A stretch of 64,000 nt of DNA, taken from assembly GCF_038594605.1 (NCBI RefSeq), contig NZ_JBCFZM010000001.1:806001-870000 (forward strand), read 5' to 3'. The stretch's first letter is position 1. Every line of letters starts with the position of its first letter. Positions 41,714-49,478 of the stretch are shown here, in pieces. The notes below the pieces were generated by a model. It saw nothing but the letters and a program-made list of their open reading frames with translations. It had not been told where the DNA came from and did no database searches. The position numbers and the translations under genes are program-made. Source of the DNA: Alteriqipengyuania bathyomarina_B (lineage in GTDB: Bacteria > Pseudomonadota > Alphaproteobacteria > Sphingomonadales > Sphingomonadaceae).

Positions 41714-42061
41714 ATGCTCCTTCTTGCCGCAGCCCTCGCCGTTTGCGCTCCCGGACCGAGGGCCCATTGTGTGCATGATGGTGACACAGTCTGGATCGAG
41801 GGCGAGAAAATCAGGCTACAGGACATCGACGCGCCGGAGCTTAACGGTGCGTGCGAATACGAAACACGCCTTGCCTTGCTGGCCCGCGACCGGCTTATCG
41901 TCCTTCTGAACTCCCGCCGCTTCGAGATCGCCAGAAGCGGCAAGGATCGCTATGGTCGAACCCTCGCGATCATTCACTGGGGAGGACGATCGATTGGCGA
42001 CCAGCTTGTTGCGGAAGGTCTGGCCCGAACATGGTCAGGACGACGAGAACCGTGGTGCTGA
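41714..42061 (+). CDS. Thermonuclease-like (SNase) protein
   Basis: A 115-residue protein with a hydrophobic signal-like start ending near GPRA and the SNase core: HDGDTVWIEGEKIRLQDIDA with the Arg and Asp, then APELNG and KDRYGRTLAIIH with the second Arg. It lacks the usual C-terminal extension and is shorter than staphylococcal nuclease. It may act on DNA outside the cytoplasm. The small membrane ORF follows by two bases. Confidence 0.85.
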   Translation: MLLLAAALAVCAPGPRAHCVHDGDTVWIEGEKIRLQDIDAPELNGACEYETRLALLARDRLIVLLNSRRFEIARSGKDRYGRTLAIIHWGGRSIGDQLVAEGLARTWSGRREPWC

Positions 42062-42062
42062 C

Positions 42063-42170
42063 GTGACATTGTCACGGCTTGGGCGACTGTTGCTGGTGGT
42101 CGAGGCGATTATCCTTGGCACGATCCAATGCGCAGCGATCATCGGCCTCGTGTGGTTCGTCCTTCCGTGA
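42063..42170 (+). CDS. 35-residue membrane peptide
   Basis: A short GTG-initiated ORF directly after the SNase-like gene, with one hydrophobic helix (LLLVVEAIILGTIQCAAIIG and following). Its TGA overlaps the GTG of the next gene as GTGA, the same arrangement as the 30-residue ORF at 41538-41630. Its existence is inferred from coupling and composition. Confidence 0.5.
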   Translation: MTLSRLGRLLLVVEAIILGTIQCAAIIGLVWFVLP

Positions 42171-42367
42171 CCCCGACCCGCGATCAGGAACTCTGGGCTC
42201 TGACCCTTTGGGTAGAGAAGCACCATGGAGATGATGGCGCCGCCTATATCGACGAAAGGATCGAGCACTTCACCACCGCGGGCGAAACCGGAGCGGTGGA
42301 TATGTGGGAAGCTGTGGCGCAACGGTATGCAAACCTCACCAGCGCGACGGCGATGCGAACCCACTAG
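42167..42367 (+). CDS. DUF6961-like small protein
   Basis: A 66-residue soluble protein starting at a GTG (42167). TRDQELWALTLWVEKHHGDD and GAVDMWEAVAQRYANL resemble the sphingomonad family DUF6961, whose function is unknown. Probably translated by coupling from the preceding membrane ORF. Confidence 0.7.
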   Translation: MTPTRDQELWALTLWVEKHHGDDGAAYIDERIEHFTTAGETGAVDMWEAVAQRYANLTSATAMRTH

Positions 42368-42386
42368 AACACGCAGGCCATCAAGT

Positions 42387-43031
42387 TCAGGCGGCCTCAT
42401 CCAATTCGAGCAGCGCACCCCATTCGCTTGCTATACGCCGCTTGATCAGGCGGCGCACTGTCGCAAGGGTAGCCTTGTCGGTTCCAGCGCGACCTGCAAG
42501 CGACGCGCCGCACAGGCCCTCGTCGATGCCGTCAAGGACTGCCTCCACCAGTGGATCGTCAGCGATCACCCGCTCGATGGCGTTGCGGCATTCCGTGGCC
42601 CATTCGGCAGCGCAGATTGCTTGGTCGGCAGGTGCGGGTCCATCGGCTGCGTTTAAGCCATATCCTAGCAATGTATCGACGTCGCGTTCGCGACGCTTGA
42701 TCGCGGCACTCGCGATCGACCGCATGACACCCATCAGGAAATGCTCGATCGATACCTGCGCAGGGCACGTGCGCGAGCTCAACGCGCGAAGGATAGCCTC
42801 CTGCATCAGGTCATCGGCATCGAGGTCTGCGGTCCAGGCGCGATATCGCGCGTATCGCATCAGTGCCGATCCAGGTCCGCTGCTGAGTTCTCCGAGAGCA
42901 GCACGAACCTGCGCAGCGTCGAGGCGCTCTGTCGACGCCTTTGATGATGTATGCGCTTCTGCGTCCGTATTCGGACATGCCCGTGCGATATTTTTGGAGC
43001 CGATCAGTCGGTCGGCATATTGTCTTGGCAT
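42387..43031 (-). CDS. Sigma-70 region 2-like protein
   Basis: A 214-residue protein. The segment LDADDLMQEAILRAL (near residues 74-88) resembles sigma-70 region 2.2, with the preceding YARYRAWTAD and the following IASAAIKRRERDVDTLLGYG. The C-terminal part has a possible helix-turn-helix (CGASLAGRAGTDKATLATVR). It may be an ECF-like sigma factor or a related DNA-binding regulator of the element. A palindrome overlaps its ribosome site (43038-43054). Confidence 0.65.
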   Translation of the reverse strand: MPRQYADRLIGSKNIARACPNTDAEAHTSSKASTERLDAAQVRAALGELSSGPGSALMRYARYRAWTADLDADDLMQEAILRALSSRTCPAQVSIEHFLMGVMRSIASAAIKRRERDVDTLLGYGLNAADGPAPADQAICAAEWATECRNAIERVIADDPLVEAVLDGIDEGLCGASLAGRAGTDKATLATVRRLIKRRIASEWGALLELDEAA

Positions 43032-43037
43032 GTGTTC

Positions 43038-43054
43038 CTCGCTCGGCGAGCGAG
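43038..43054. promoter_or_regulatory. Palindrome covering the ribosome site of the sigma-like gene
   Basis: CTCGCTCG, one base, CGAGCGAG; the SD-like GAGGAA before the ATG at 43031 begins within it. Folding in mRNA could mask initiation, or it may be an operator. Confidence 0.4.
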
Positions 43055-43325
43055 GTCATCGACATGCGTATGCGATGTAGGAGATGCCATTTCGTGACCT
43101 CGAACGCCATTCGAACGCGCACCTCGCTAGGTGCGGGTTCAGGGGTTGGAGCGACACAAAATCAGGTCACCGGCTTGGGCTGCTAACCCAGCGCGCTGTG
43201 TTCGCGACTATTGCCGTCTCTACAGTGCAGGAATGACCGGCGCCTTTCGGAAAATGGTAAGCGAATTCTATGCGCCGGACCTACGATGTCTGAATTTCGT
43301 CGGCCCGGCGCATAGGCAGGTGAAG

Positions 43326-44081
43326 CTACGCCGCTTCATCCCATTGCGAAGTCAGGCTCGCCTCAATGTCTGCCGCGTAAGCGGCAAGCATCTCGGCCGC
43401 AGGGTGATCCGGGCGAGCGCGCAGGAACCCGGCGACAAGCGCGAGGTTCCCCCCCTGCGTGCGCAGTCCGTTCTCGCCCTGGCTGACCAGCCAGGCAAGC
43501 TTGGCGATAGCCAGGATCAGCGTGTCGAGCTCGCAGTGTGCGCGAACCTGCTCCCAGGCACCGGGCGCTACGGGCTTCACGACCTTGGTCTTGCCTTCGA
43601 GCAGTCCGACAGGGACATGGCATCGTAACGCAACTTCACTGAGGTGATGGTAGGTCTTGCCGCCAGCCTTCAGGACTAGATCGAGGTCGATATGCGGGCG
43701 CGGTCCTCTGCGGCCGGGCGTGTCGATCAGCTGCGGTGGCAAGCGCAGCCCATACTCCATAGCTGCCAGGGACAGCACCCGCAGATCCTGGTTCACGCCT
43801 CCATAGGAGACGATGACCCGATTCGACCGGAGACGCAGATGGTCGAACAGATTTTCGACCACGGCCTCCTCGTCGAAGTGTGTGTGCTCCGTCCACGAGC
43901 CGATCGTGCCGACAGCCACCCTGCCCTGATCGTCGATGTCGACATCGAAGGCCGCCGCAACGCCAATCCGTCGGCAGCCGATGCGGTGTTTCTGGCAATC
44001 CGGATCGAGCCTTTTGTAGTCTGCTGCTAGCTGCTCGCACCACCAGCTCTCGGTATCGATGAACGTCAGTTTGCGCGCCAT
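43326..44081 (-). CDS. DnaQ-fold 3'-5' exonuclease (PolB-exo2-like)
   Basis: A 251-residue exonuclease. Motif I LTFIDTESWW (DxE), motif II NRVIVSYGGVNQDLRVL and motif III HCELDTLILAIAKL supply the DEDD-type acidic residues of the DNA polymerase B exonuclease-like family. No polymerase domain is attached. The ATG at 44081 has GGA seven bases upstream. It may process DNA during element transfer or repair. Confidence 0.8.
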   Translation of the reverse strand: MARKLTFIDTESWWCEQLAADYKRLDPDCQKHRIGCRRIGVAAAFDVDIDDQGRVAVGTIGSWTEHTHFDEEAVVENLFDHLRLRSNRVIVSYGGVNQDLRVLSLAAMEYGLRLPPQLIDTPGRRGPRPHIDLDLVLKAGGKTYHHLSEVALRCHVPVGLLEGKTKVVKPVAPGAWEQVRAHCELDTLILAIAKLAWLVSQGENGLRTQGGNLALVAGFLRARPDHPAAEMLAAYAADIEASLTSQWDEAA

Positions 44082-44320
44082 TTCTTTTCCTTTCTCTAGG
44101 TTGGACACGCAACCTCCCCTTCACCTGGAGCTTCGAACCCTAATGGGCGCGGTGCTTGCAGCGCGTTCCACGCCTGCCCGGGGGCGAGCAGGTCTTTCCT
44201 CTGCCACTCGAAGTCGAACAGACCGAGTATTACGAGCTACAGCGCTTACGCTTGACCCGCAGACGGCATCTCCGAAGAGACGCCGCCCGCAAGCGCTTGG
44301 GTATCTGAATGGCAATGGGG

Positions 44321-44848
44321 CTAGGCGGCCATGCTGGCCGAGCCACGCTCGAAGATCACGACCTGCGGATCCCACCCCGCTTGATCGGCGACCGTATCCG
44401 CCAGAGCGGCGTCGTAGCGAACTTGTGCAGCCGCGATTGCTTCCGGAAGCCTCCCAGCAGATGGGACCCGTGCCTCCTGCACCAGCCACCGACTATCGAG
44501 GCGAAAGCACCTGGCGTGGTCGATGGTGATCAGCTGCAGGGGCTTTGACTTGCTCCGCTGGACCAGTTCCACCGGCAGCAGCTCTGCTCCGTTCGGTGTT
44601 CGCAGAACAAGGACGGTCAGCATCACATCGGTGGCCGCGATGCTGTCGTAGCAGTGGATCAGGGTATCCTGCCTATCGGTGATGGCCTTCTGGGCGATCG
44701 CACACAGGAGTGTGTCATTGGGCTCGTCAATCGCTGCAAAAGCCAGCCCAGTCGTGATGGGCGCCTCCCTGGGGAAGCCTAGCTCCTTGCGCAGCGCCAT
44801 CATCCGGCGCTTGCGATGCTGCACGCCGGGGTCGTTCGTATTGGTCAT
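44321..44848 (-). CDS. Hypothetical protein, 175 residues
   Basis: A soluble protein with no membrane segment or known motif; recognisable strings are KELGFPREAPITTGLAFAAI and HARCFRLDSRWLVQEARVP. It lies between the two exonuclease genes on the same strand (239 bases and 74 bases away), so it is likely in their transcription unit. No family recognised. Confidence 0.7.
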   Translation of the reverse strand: MTNTNDPGVQHRKRRMMALRKELGFPREAPITTGLAFAAIDEPNDTLLCAIAQKAITDRQDTLIHCYDSIAATDVMLTVLVLRTPNGAELLPVELVQRSKSKPLQLITIDHARCFRLDSRWLVQEARVPSAGRLPEAIAAAQVRYDAALADTVADQAGWDPQVVIFERGSASMAA

Positions 44849-44922
44849 TTCGAAATCCTTCGGTTGAGGTTGCGGCCGTGTTCAGCCGGAGCATTTTTCC
44901 CTTCTCGGAAATCAGCCCTCTC

Positions 44923-45861
44923 TCACCGCAGCCAGGATGGGGTGCGCGCGTTCAGCCGTTTCGGTGCCCAAGTATGGGTTGCGCGGAATCGCTCCGTGGC
45001 AGGCAGCGGCACCACCGAAGGACGGGTGCCGACGGTCTTCTTATACCAGCGGTATTCCGAGCGAAAATCGGCCTGCCGGACATGCTTGTGCCAGATCTTG
45101 TGGCGCATTCCCGGTGCCCAGCGGTAGCGCCGGTCCTTCAGGTCGTCGCGAAAGTGATAGGGAGCAGCAGTCGCTTCGAACCGCCATGCACTGCTGTCGA
45201 TCGCGGATAGCACCTTAGCCATCACGCTCTCACCATCGGTGCAGACGTGGTCGAGAAGCTCGACCAAGCTAAGCACATCGTCGCGCGCACGATGGGCGTT
45301 CGCGTTAAAGCGCCCGGCCTGCATCAATAGGTAGTTCTGAGGGCCCGGCTGGAAATTTAGCGAACGCCATGGAACATCGGCCATCGCGCAGCCCCAATTC
45401 ATCAGCGGCAGACCCCGCAGCAGCTTCTCCACGAATGGGCGATCGAACCCGGCGTTGAATGCGACCACGCTATCGCAGTTCGAGATGAACTGAGTCAGCT
45501 TCTCGCGGTTGATCGATGTGCCAGCGATATCGTCATCGGTGAGACCGGTCAGTGCAATGATCTCCTCGGCAAGCGGGGCACCCGGATCCTCGGTGCCGCT
45601 GCCGATCGATTCTATCCCGATGATGCGGCCGTCATTCGACACCTGCACCGCTGCCGCACAGATTTCGATCACGCGGTGGCGGTCTGCATCGAGACCGGTG
45701 GTTTCCGTATCGAGCACGCAAACTCTCCGGAAGGTTTCAGCATCCGGCATGGCTCGCGGCCAGTCGTCGCGATTGCGCACCGGCTTGAGCAGGCGGTTCG
45801 GTCCCTGGCTGTCGTCCGGTGCCGCTGCGATGCTGTCCGCATCGCCGTTCACATTTTCCAT
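44923..45861 (-). CDS. DnaQ-like 3'-5' exonuclease
   Basis: A 312-residue DEDDh exonuclease: CVLDTETTGLDADRHRVIEI (DxE), VAFNAGFDRPFVEKLL (Asp) and NAHRARDDVLSLVELL (His and Asp). The C-terminal 120 residues, rich in Trp and basic residues (YRWAPGMRHKIWHKH), have no named domain and could bind DNA. The ATG at 45861 is chosen, with GAGG five to six bases upstream, over a GTG at 45867. Confidence 0.85.
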   Translation of the reverse strand: MENVNGDADSIAAAPDDSQGPNRLLKPVRNRDDWPRAMPDAETFRRVCVLDTETTGLDADRHRVIEICAAAVQVSNDGRIIGIESIGSGTEDPGAPLAEEIIALTGLTDDDIAGTSINREKLTQFISNCDSVVAFNAGFDRPFVEKLLRGLPLMNWGCAMADVPWRSLNFQPGPQNYLLMQAGRFNANAHRARDDVLSLVELLDHVCTDGESVMAKVLSAIDSSAWRFEATAAPYHFRDDLKDRRYRWAPGMRHKIWHKHVRQADFRSEYRWYKKTVGTRPSVVPLPATERFRATHTWAPKRLNARTPSWLR

Positions 45862-46049
45862 GATCACCTCGCTTGTAGCGAGGCCGGCCCGAAGGGCTTT
45901 TCCCTTCAGCTGCCGACCTCAGAAGGCCGCGTCACTGTGGGAAAATGGTGCGTCGATCCTCGCACCAGCCCATCATTTTACTCTAGGCTTGCGCAAGTTC
46001 CAGCACCATGCCAAACGCGAACAAACACAGAACAGAAAAGAGATCTATC

Positions 46050-47012
46050 ATGCAATCGATTGAACTTTGCGCGGGCGCAGGGGGGCAAGCCCTCGGACTG
46101 GAGAAAGCGAAGTTCGAGCACGTGGCGCTCGTTGATAACGACAAGCCCTGTTGCGACACGCTCAAACTGAACCGCCCTAGCTGGAACGTGCTGCATGAGG
46201 GACTGGAGACCTTCAAAGAACGTGCAAGTGACTTTAAGGGTGTCGAACTTGTTGCGGGTGGGTTGCCTTGCCCCCCCTTCTCGATTGCCGGTAAGCAGCT
46301 GGGCGAGCGCGATGAGCGAAACCTATTTCCAGACGCTCTGGATGTTATCGATGCAGTGCGCCCGCGCGCTGTCATGATTGAAAATGTGCGCGGATTTCTC
46401 GGCGCTGTATTTGAGGATTACCGCCTTCAATTGCGATCCCAACTAAAGAAGTTGGGGTATGAGGCGGACTGGCGATTGCTCAATGCATCTGACTACGGCG
46501 TATCTCAACTTCGGCCACGCGTCGTGATTGTAGCGATGCAAGAGCAATATTGGTCGGAATTCAATTGGCCGAAAGTTAATAATAAAAATCCGATGACAGT
46601 CGGCGCAAAGCTCTATGACATGATGTCAGAAAACGGTTGGCGCGGCGTCGACCAATGGATGGCGCGCGCGAACGAAATTGCACCCACGATCGTGGGCGGC
46701 TCGAAAAAGCATGGCGGGCCGGATCTAGGACCTACACGCGCAAAGAAAGCGTGGGCTGCAATGGGTGTTAACGGAATGACGATTGCAGAAGAAGCGCCAG
46801 GACCTGACTTCGTGGGCATGCCACGCTTGACAGTGCCTATGGTCGCTGCACTTCAAGGCTTCCCGAAGAATTGGAAATTTTCAGGTCGTAAGACGGCCGC
46901 ATATCGACAGGTTGGCAATGCCTTTCCTCCACCGGTTGCTTTCGCTGTCGCCAAACAGGTTAAGCTTGCTATCGGTAGGAATGTCGTTGTCCCTATGCGA
47001 GCGAGAGCGTAA
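46050..47012 (+). CDS. DNA cytosine-C5 methyltransferase
   Basis: A 320-residue C5-methyltransferase: motif I SIELCAGAGGQALGLE, motif IV catalytic GGLPCPPFS, motif VI MIENVRGFL, motif VIII QLRPRVVIVA and motif X GNAFPPPVAFAVAKQV. It modifies the cytosine of its recognition site and protects against the NaeI-like nuclease encoded just downstream. The start at 46050 places the SAM motif at the N-terminus, as usual; an upstream in-frame ATG at 46008 is possible. Confidence 0.9.
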   Translation: MQSIELCAGAGGQALGLEKAKFEHVALVDNDKPCCDTLKLNRPSWNVLHEGLETFKERASDFKGVELVAGGLPCPPFSIAGKQLGERDERNLFPDALDVIDAVRPRAVMIENVRGFLGAVFEDYRLQLRSQLKKLGYEADWRLLNASDYGVSQLRPRVVIVAMQEQYWSEFNWPKVNNKNPMTVGAKLYDMMSENGWRGVDQWMARANEIAPTIVGGSKKHGGPDLGPTRAKKAWAAMGVNGMTIAEEAPGPDFVGMPRLTVPMVAALQGFPKNWKFSGRKTAAYRQVGNAFPPPVAFAVAKQVKLAIGRNVVVPMRARA

Positions 47013-47048
47013 CGGAAAAGGTGGTGAACAAGATGGCGCCGCATACCC

Positions 47049-47954
47049 ATGCGATCAGATTTAAGCACTGTAGATAAAGACCATCCTGACTATGCGCTTC
47101 TTAGCGCCTTGCGTGATGAGATTGCGAAACGTGCAGGCGGGCTATCAACTCTTGAGGAGAACTTTCCTCTCTTGGTTCGAGACGCGGTTGATTTTTTATT
47201 GGATTCCGTAAGGACCGCGCGCACGCGGGTCAGCGAACTGGATAACGTCGAGAAGACGTTCATCGGACTGAAGCTCGAGCATTTTGTTCGCGACATGCTA
47301 GATGTTCCGAAAGGAATTCGTGACCTCGTCGTTGCAGGTGTCGACGTAGACATCAAAAATACCGTGCAAAAAAATTGGTCTATCCCGCAAGAGACCTATC
47401 GCAGTTCAGAGCCCTGCGTTTTAATGGCAATCGACGATGATAAATACTGTTGCTCTCTAGGACTGATCATCGCAAAACCCGAATATCTACACAAAGGTGC
47501 CGGAAATCGCGATACCAAGAAGGGTGTAAGCATCGACGGTTTCAAGCATATCATGTGGTTAGTGGCAGAGCAGCCCTTCCCCGCCAGCCGTTTTGCCGGA
47601 TTGGACATGAACCGGTTTCGAGAGTTGAGGAAGGTCAAAGGCGGCAAAGAGCGTGCTGCACAATTTTTCCGGGAGAACCTATTCAAGGTTGTTCATAGAG
47701 ATGTCGCCCGTGCCCTACTATTCGATCAGTATGATCCAATGAAGCGCCTACGAAAGAATGGTGGCGCACCTGATGTTCTGTCGCAGGAAAACATCGCAGT
47801 GCTGATCGGCACCTACCTAGCGGACAGGCGTGTCGCGGGAGAATTCGGATTCGGCAGCTTGGCGCGGGATGAAATTGTTGCAGTTAAGGCGCGTAGCGAA
47901 GAAGAAATTGAAGTCCTACGCAGGAACGACATGCGCGCAAAGGATCTCAGTTAG
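47049..47954 (+). CDS. NaeI-type type II restriction endonuclease
   Basis: A 301-residue protein matching the NaeI family: an N-terminal catalytic part with FIGLKLEHFVRDMLDVP (Glu) and VVAGVDVDIKNTVQKNW (D-x-K), then IPQETYRSSEPCVLMAI and a C-terminal DNA-binding domain. NaeI-type enzymes need two sites and can behave as topoisomerases when mutated. With the methylase 36 bases upstream it forms a complete R-M pair. The specificity is probably close to GCCGGC by family, which cannot be shown here. Confidence 0.82.
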   Translation: MRSDLSTVDKDHPDYALLSALRDEIAKRAGGLSTLEENFPLLVRDAVDFLLDSVRTARTRVSELDNVEKTFIGLKLEHFVRDMLDVPKGIRDLVVAGVDVDIKNTVQKNWSIPQETYRSSEPCVLMAIDDDKYCCSLGLIIAKPEYLHKGAGNRDTKKGVSIDGFKHIMWLVAEQPFPASRFAGLDMNRFRELRKVKGGKERAAQFFRENLFKVVHRDVARALLFDQYDPMKRLRKNGGAPDVLSQENIAVLIGTYLADRRVAGEFGFGSLARDEIVAVKARSEEEIEVLRRNDMRAKDLS

Positions 47955-48444
47955 AGAATGAGCTTGCACGTTAGACTTGCAGAAGGGCTCCTCTGGACAT
48001 ACATCTTTGCTTTGCCATCCATTAAGTTTGTGTCGCGCCATGGAAATTGAAGCTATATCTGCGATTGGACAGCTTTTTGCTGCGGTATCGGCTATTTTGT
48101 TTCCATCTTTTGGCCCACGTCGAGGCATCTGTGTTTTGGTGCATCGGATGGCCGCCTTCATTGATTTCGTTCTGCGTTTTGTCTTGCAAGAAATATCACG
48201 ATGCCGTTCGCACGTAGCTATCGTTCGGCTGAGCATTGATAGAAATCAACTTCGCCGCCACTTGGGAAGTCCACCACAAGTCTGGGCGGCACCTTAATCT
48301 AAATATTGCGTCGTTCGGCCTGGTCATTCTCTGACCGGCCACTGTTTTATTGGCGTGACTGCGTGAGACTCTGCGATATTTGCGACGATTGCGATGTCGC
48401 AATTATCGCAATCTCGCGTCACGCATGACGTGAGATTAAGGATC
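47955..48444. other. Non-coding stretch with large dyads
   Basis: About 490 bases with no supported gene; open frames on both strands lack ribosome sites or family likeness. The last 70 bases hold two strong dyads (see the operator entry) before the KfrA-like gene. Confidence 0.5.
48380..48436. promoter_or_regulatory. Composite dyads upstream of the KfrA-like gene
   Basis: TTGCGA occurs at 48380 and 48389 and its complement TCGCAA at 48397 and 48406, making a 32-base near-perfect dyad (central palindrome ATTGCGA-TG-TCGCAAT at 48388-48403). A second dyad follows directly, 48411-48421 against 48426-48436, with one mismatch. This is the layout of an autoregulatory operator or centromere-like site for a plasmid-type DNA-binding protein. 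Confidence 0.65.
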
Positions 48445-49278
48445 ATGAAATCTTCAAAGGAAAGAGCTAACGACAAAGCTCTCTACAAGAAGCTAGACCA
48501 GCTGCTCGAGGAGCTGCAAAAGTCACCCACGGAGCTCACCGCCTACCAGGCAGCCAAGGCACTCGAGACGCACCCTGGAGGCGAGTTTTATCGCGCCTTC
48601 AGGAATTGGCAGGACTGGCATGCGGAAAAGTCTGACCGCGTTCTGCTGGATCTTGCGCCCGAAGCGAAGGCCCGGCTGCATACAATGGCTGAAGACTTCA
48701 AAACGCGGTTCGTTGAATCGTGCATTGAGACGCTGCGCGAAGTGAGCGGCGAACTTGATGCAACGGCGACGCTCCGGGTTACGAATGCAGAACATCGTCT
48801 CAGCAGAGTGCTGGAAGAGTCGAATGCGCTGATAGAACAGCTCATTTCTACCGAACTTGAGCGAGACGGGCTCGCAGATCGGGTTAGGAAGCTCGAAATT
48901 GAGAATGCTGAACTGGGTCGAACTAACGATCGCCTGGTCGCTCAAGCAGAGGGTCGCGATGACGCGCTAATCGAATTGCGCAGAGGCTTGCTCGCCGAAC
49001 GCGCATCGGCGTCCGCCGGGAGCCCTTCGTCTGCGAGCCCGGATGAGGGAAAGAAACGCGCTCATAACGCACCAGAAACGACACCGACATCGGTGGCGCA
49101 GTCTGGTCAGTCTGCAGATGATGCGCGTGCAACCGAACCTAGCCCGTCCGCTAAGACGGGCTCTGAGACGTCGTCGAACGATGAGGGCGATGGCCGCAAG
49201 GCCCATCAGGCCGAATTGTCGCTCGTCGAGACAGCCACCGCGCAGGAAGCGGAGGTTGGTCATGACGATCACGACTGA
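48445..49278 (+). CDS. KfrA-like DNA-binding coiled-coil protein
   Basis: A 277-residue protein. An N-terminal domain with LEELQKSPTELTAYQAAKAL and YRAFRNWQDWHAEK resembles KfrA-type N-terminal DNA-binding regions; the middle (about 100-190) is a heptad-rich coiled coil (LIEQLISTELERDGLADRVR and on), and the C-terminal 90 residues are Ser/Ala/Glu-rich and disordered. KfrA proteins regulate their own promoter and aid plasmid segregation. The ATG at 48445 lies after the dyads; an upstream ATG at 48394 lies inside them. Confidence 0.65.
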   Translation: MKSSKERANDKALYKKLDQLLEELQKSPTELTAYQAAKALETHPGGEFYRAFRNWQDWHAEKSDRVLLDLAPEAKARLHTMAEDFKTRFVESCIETLREVSGELDATATLRVTNAEHRLSRVLEESNALIEQLISTELERDGLADRVRKLEIENAELGRTNDRLVAQAEGRDDALIELRRGLLAERASASAGSPSSASPDEGKKRAHNAPETTPTSVAQSGQSADDARATEPSPSAKTGSETSSNDEGDGRKAHQAELSLVETATAQEAEVGHDDHD

Positions 49279-49293
49279 CAGGTTCGGCCCGTG

Positions 49294-49314
49294 CCACGAC
49301 CATATTGGTCGTGG
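49294..49314. repeat. Hairpin 1 upstream of Mob/Pre-like gene
   Basis: CCACGACCA, three bases, TGGTCGTGG: a perfect 9-base-arm stem 15 bases after the KfrA-like stop. It has no T-run, so simple termination is unlikely. Confidence 0.6.
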
Positions 49315-49323
49315 TGCGCCAAA

Positions 49324-49347
49324 GGCTCTTCCAGTTCAGGAAGAGCC
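49324..49347. repeat. Hairpin 2 upstream of Mob/Pre-like gene
   Basis: GGCTCTTCC, six bases, GGAAGAGCC: a perfect 9-base-arm stem ten bases beyond hairpin 1. Confidence 0.6.
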
Positions 49348-49406
49348 ACGTCATGCAGCGGCCAGCGAAGGGACGTCGGGGGTCCAGGGGTTCTCCCTTG
49401 GCACGC

Positions 49407-49429
49407 CTTTTTTCGCCACGCGAAAAAAG
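49407..49429. repeat. Hairpin 3 with adjacent nick-like sequence, candidate oriT
   Basis: CTTTTTTCGC, three bases, GCGAAAAAAG: a perfect 10-base-arm stem followed by TAGCGTGTACTCTTTTTTT, about 50 bases before the ATG of the Mob/Pre-like gene. A hairpin beside a T/G-rich nick sequence, next to a mobilisation gene, is the usual oriT layout. Confidence 0.5.
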
Positions 49430-49478
49430 CATAGCGTGTACTCTTTTTTTCTAAATTCAGGAATTGGGGAGGCAAGCC

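Noticed and set aside
43131..43628. Plus-strand open frame opposite the PolB-exo-like gene
   Set aside because: Antisense to a gene with DEDD motifs and without its own ribosome site.
47916..48297. Open frames on both strands between the NaeI-like and KfrA-like genes
   Set aside because: Neither has a ribosome site or likeness to known proteins; treated as non-coding.
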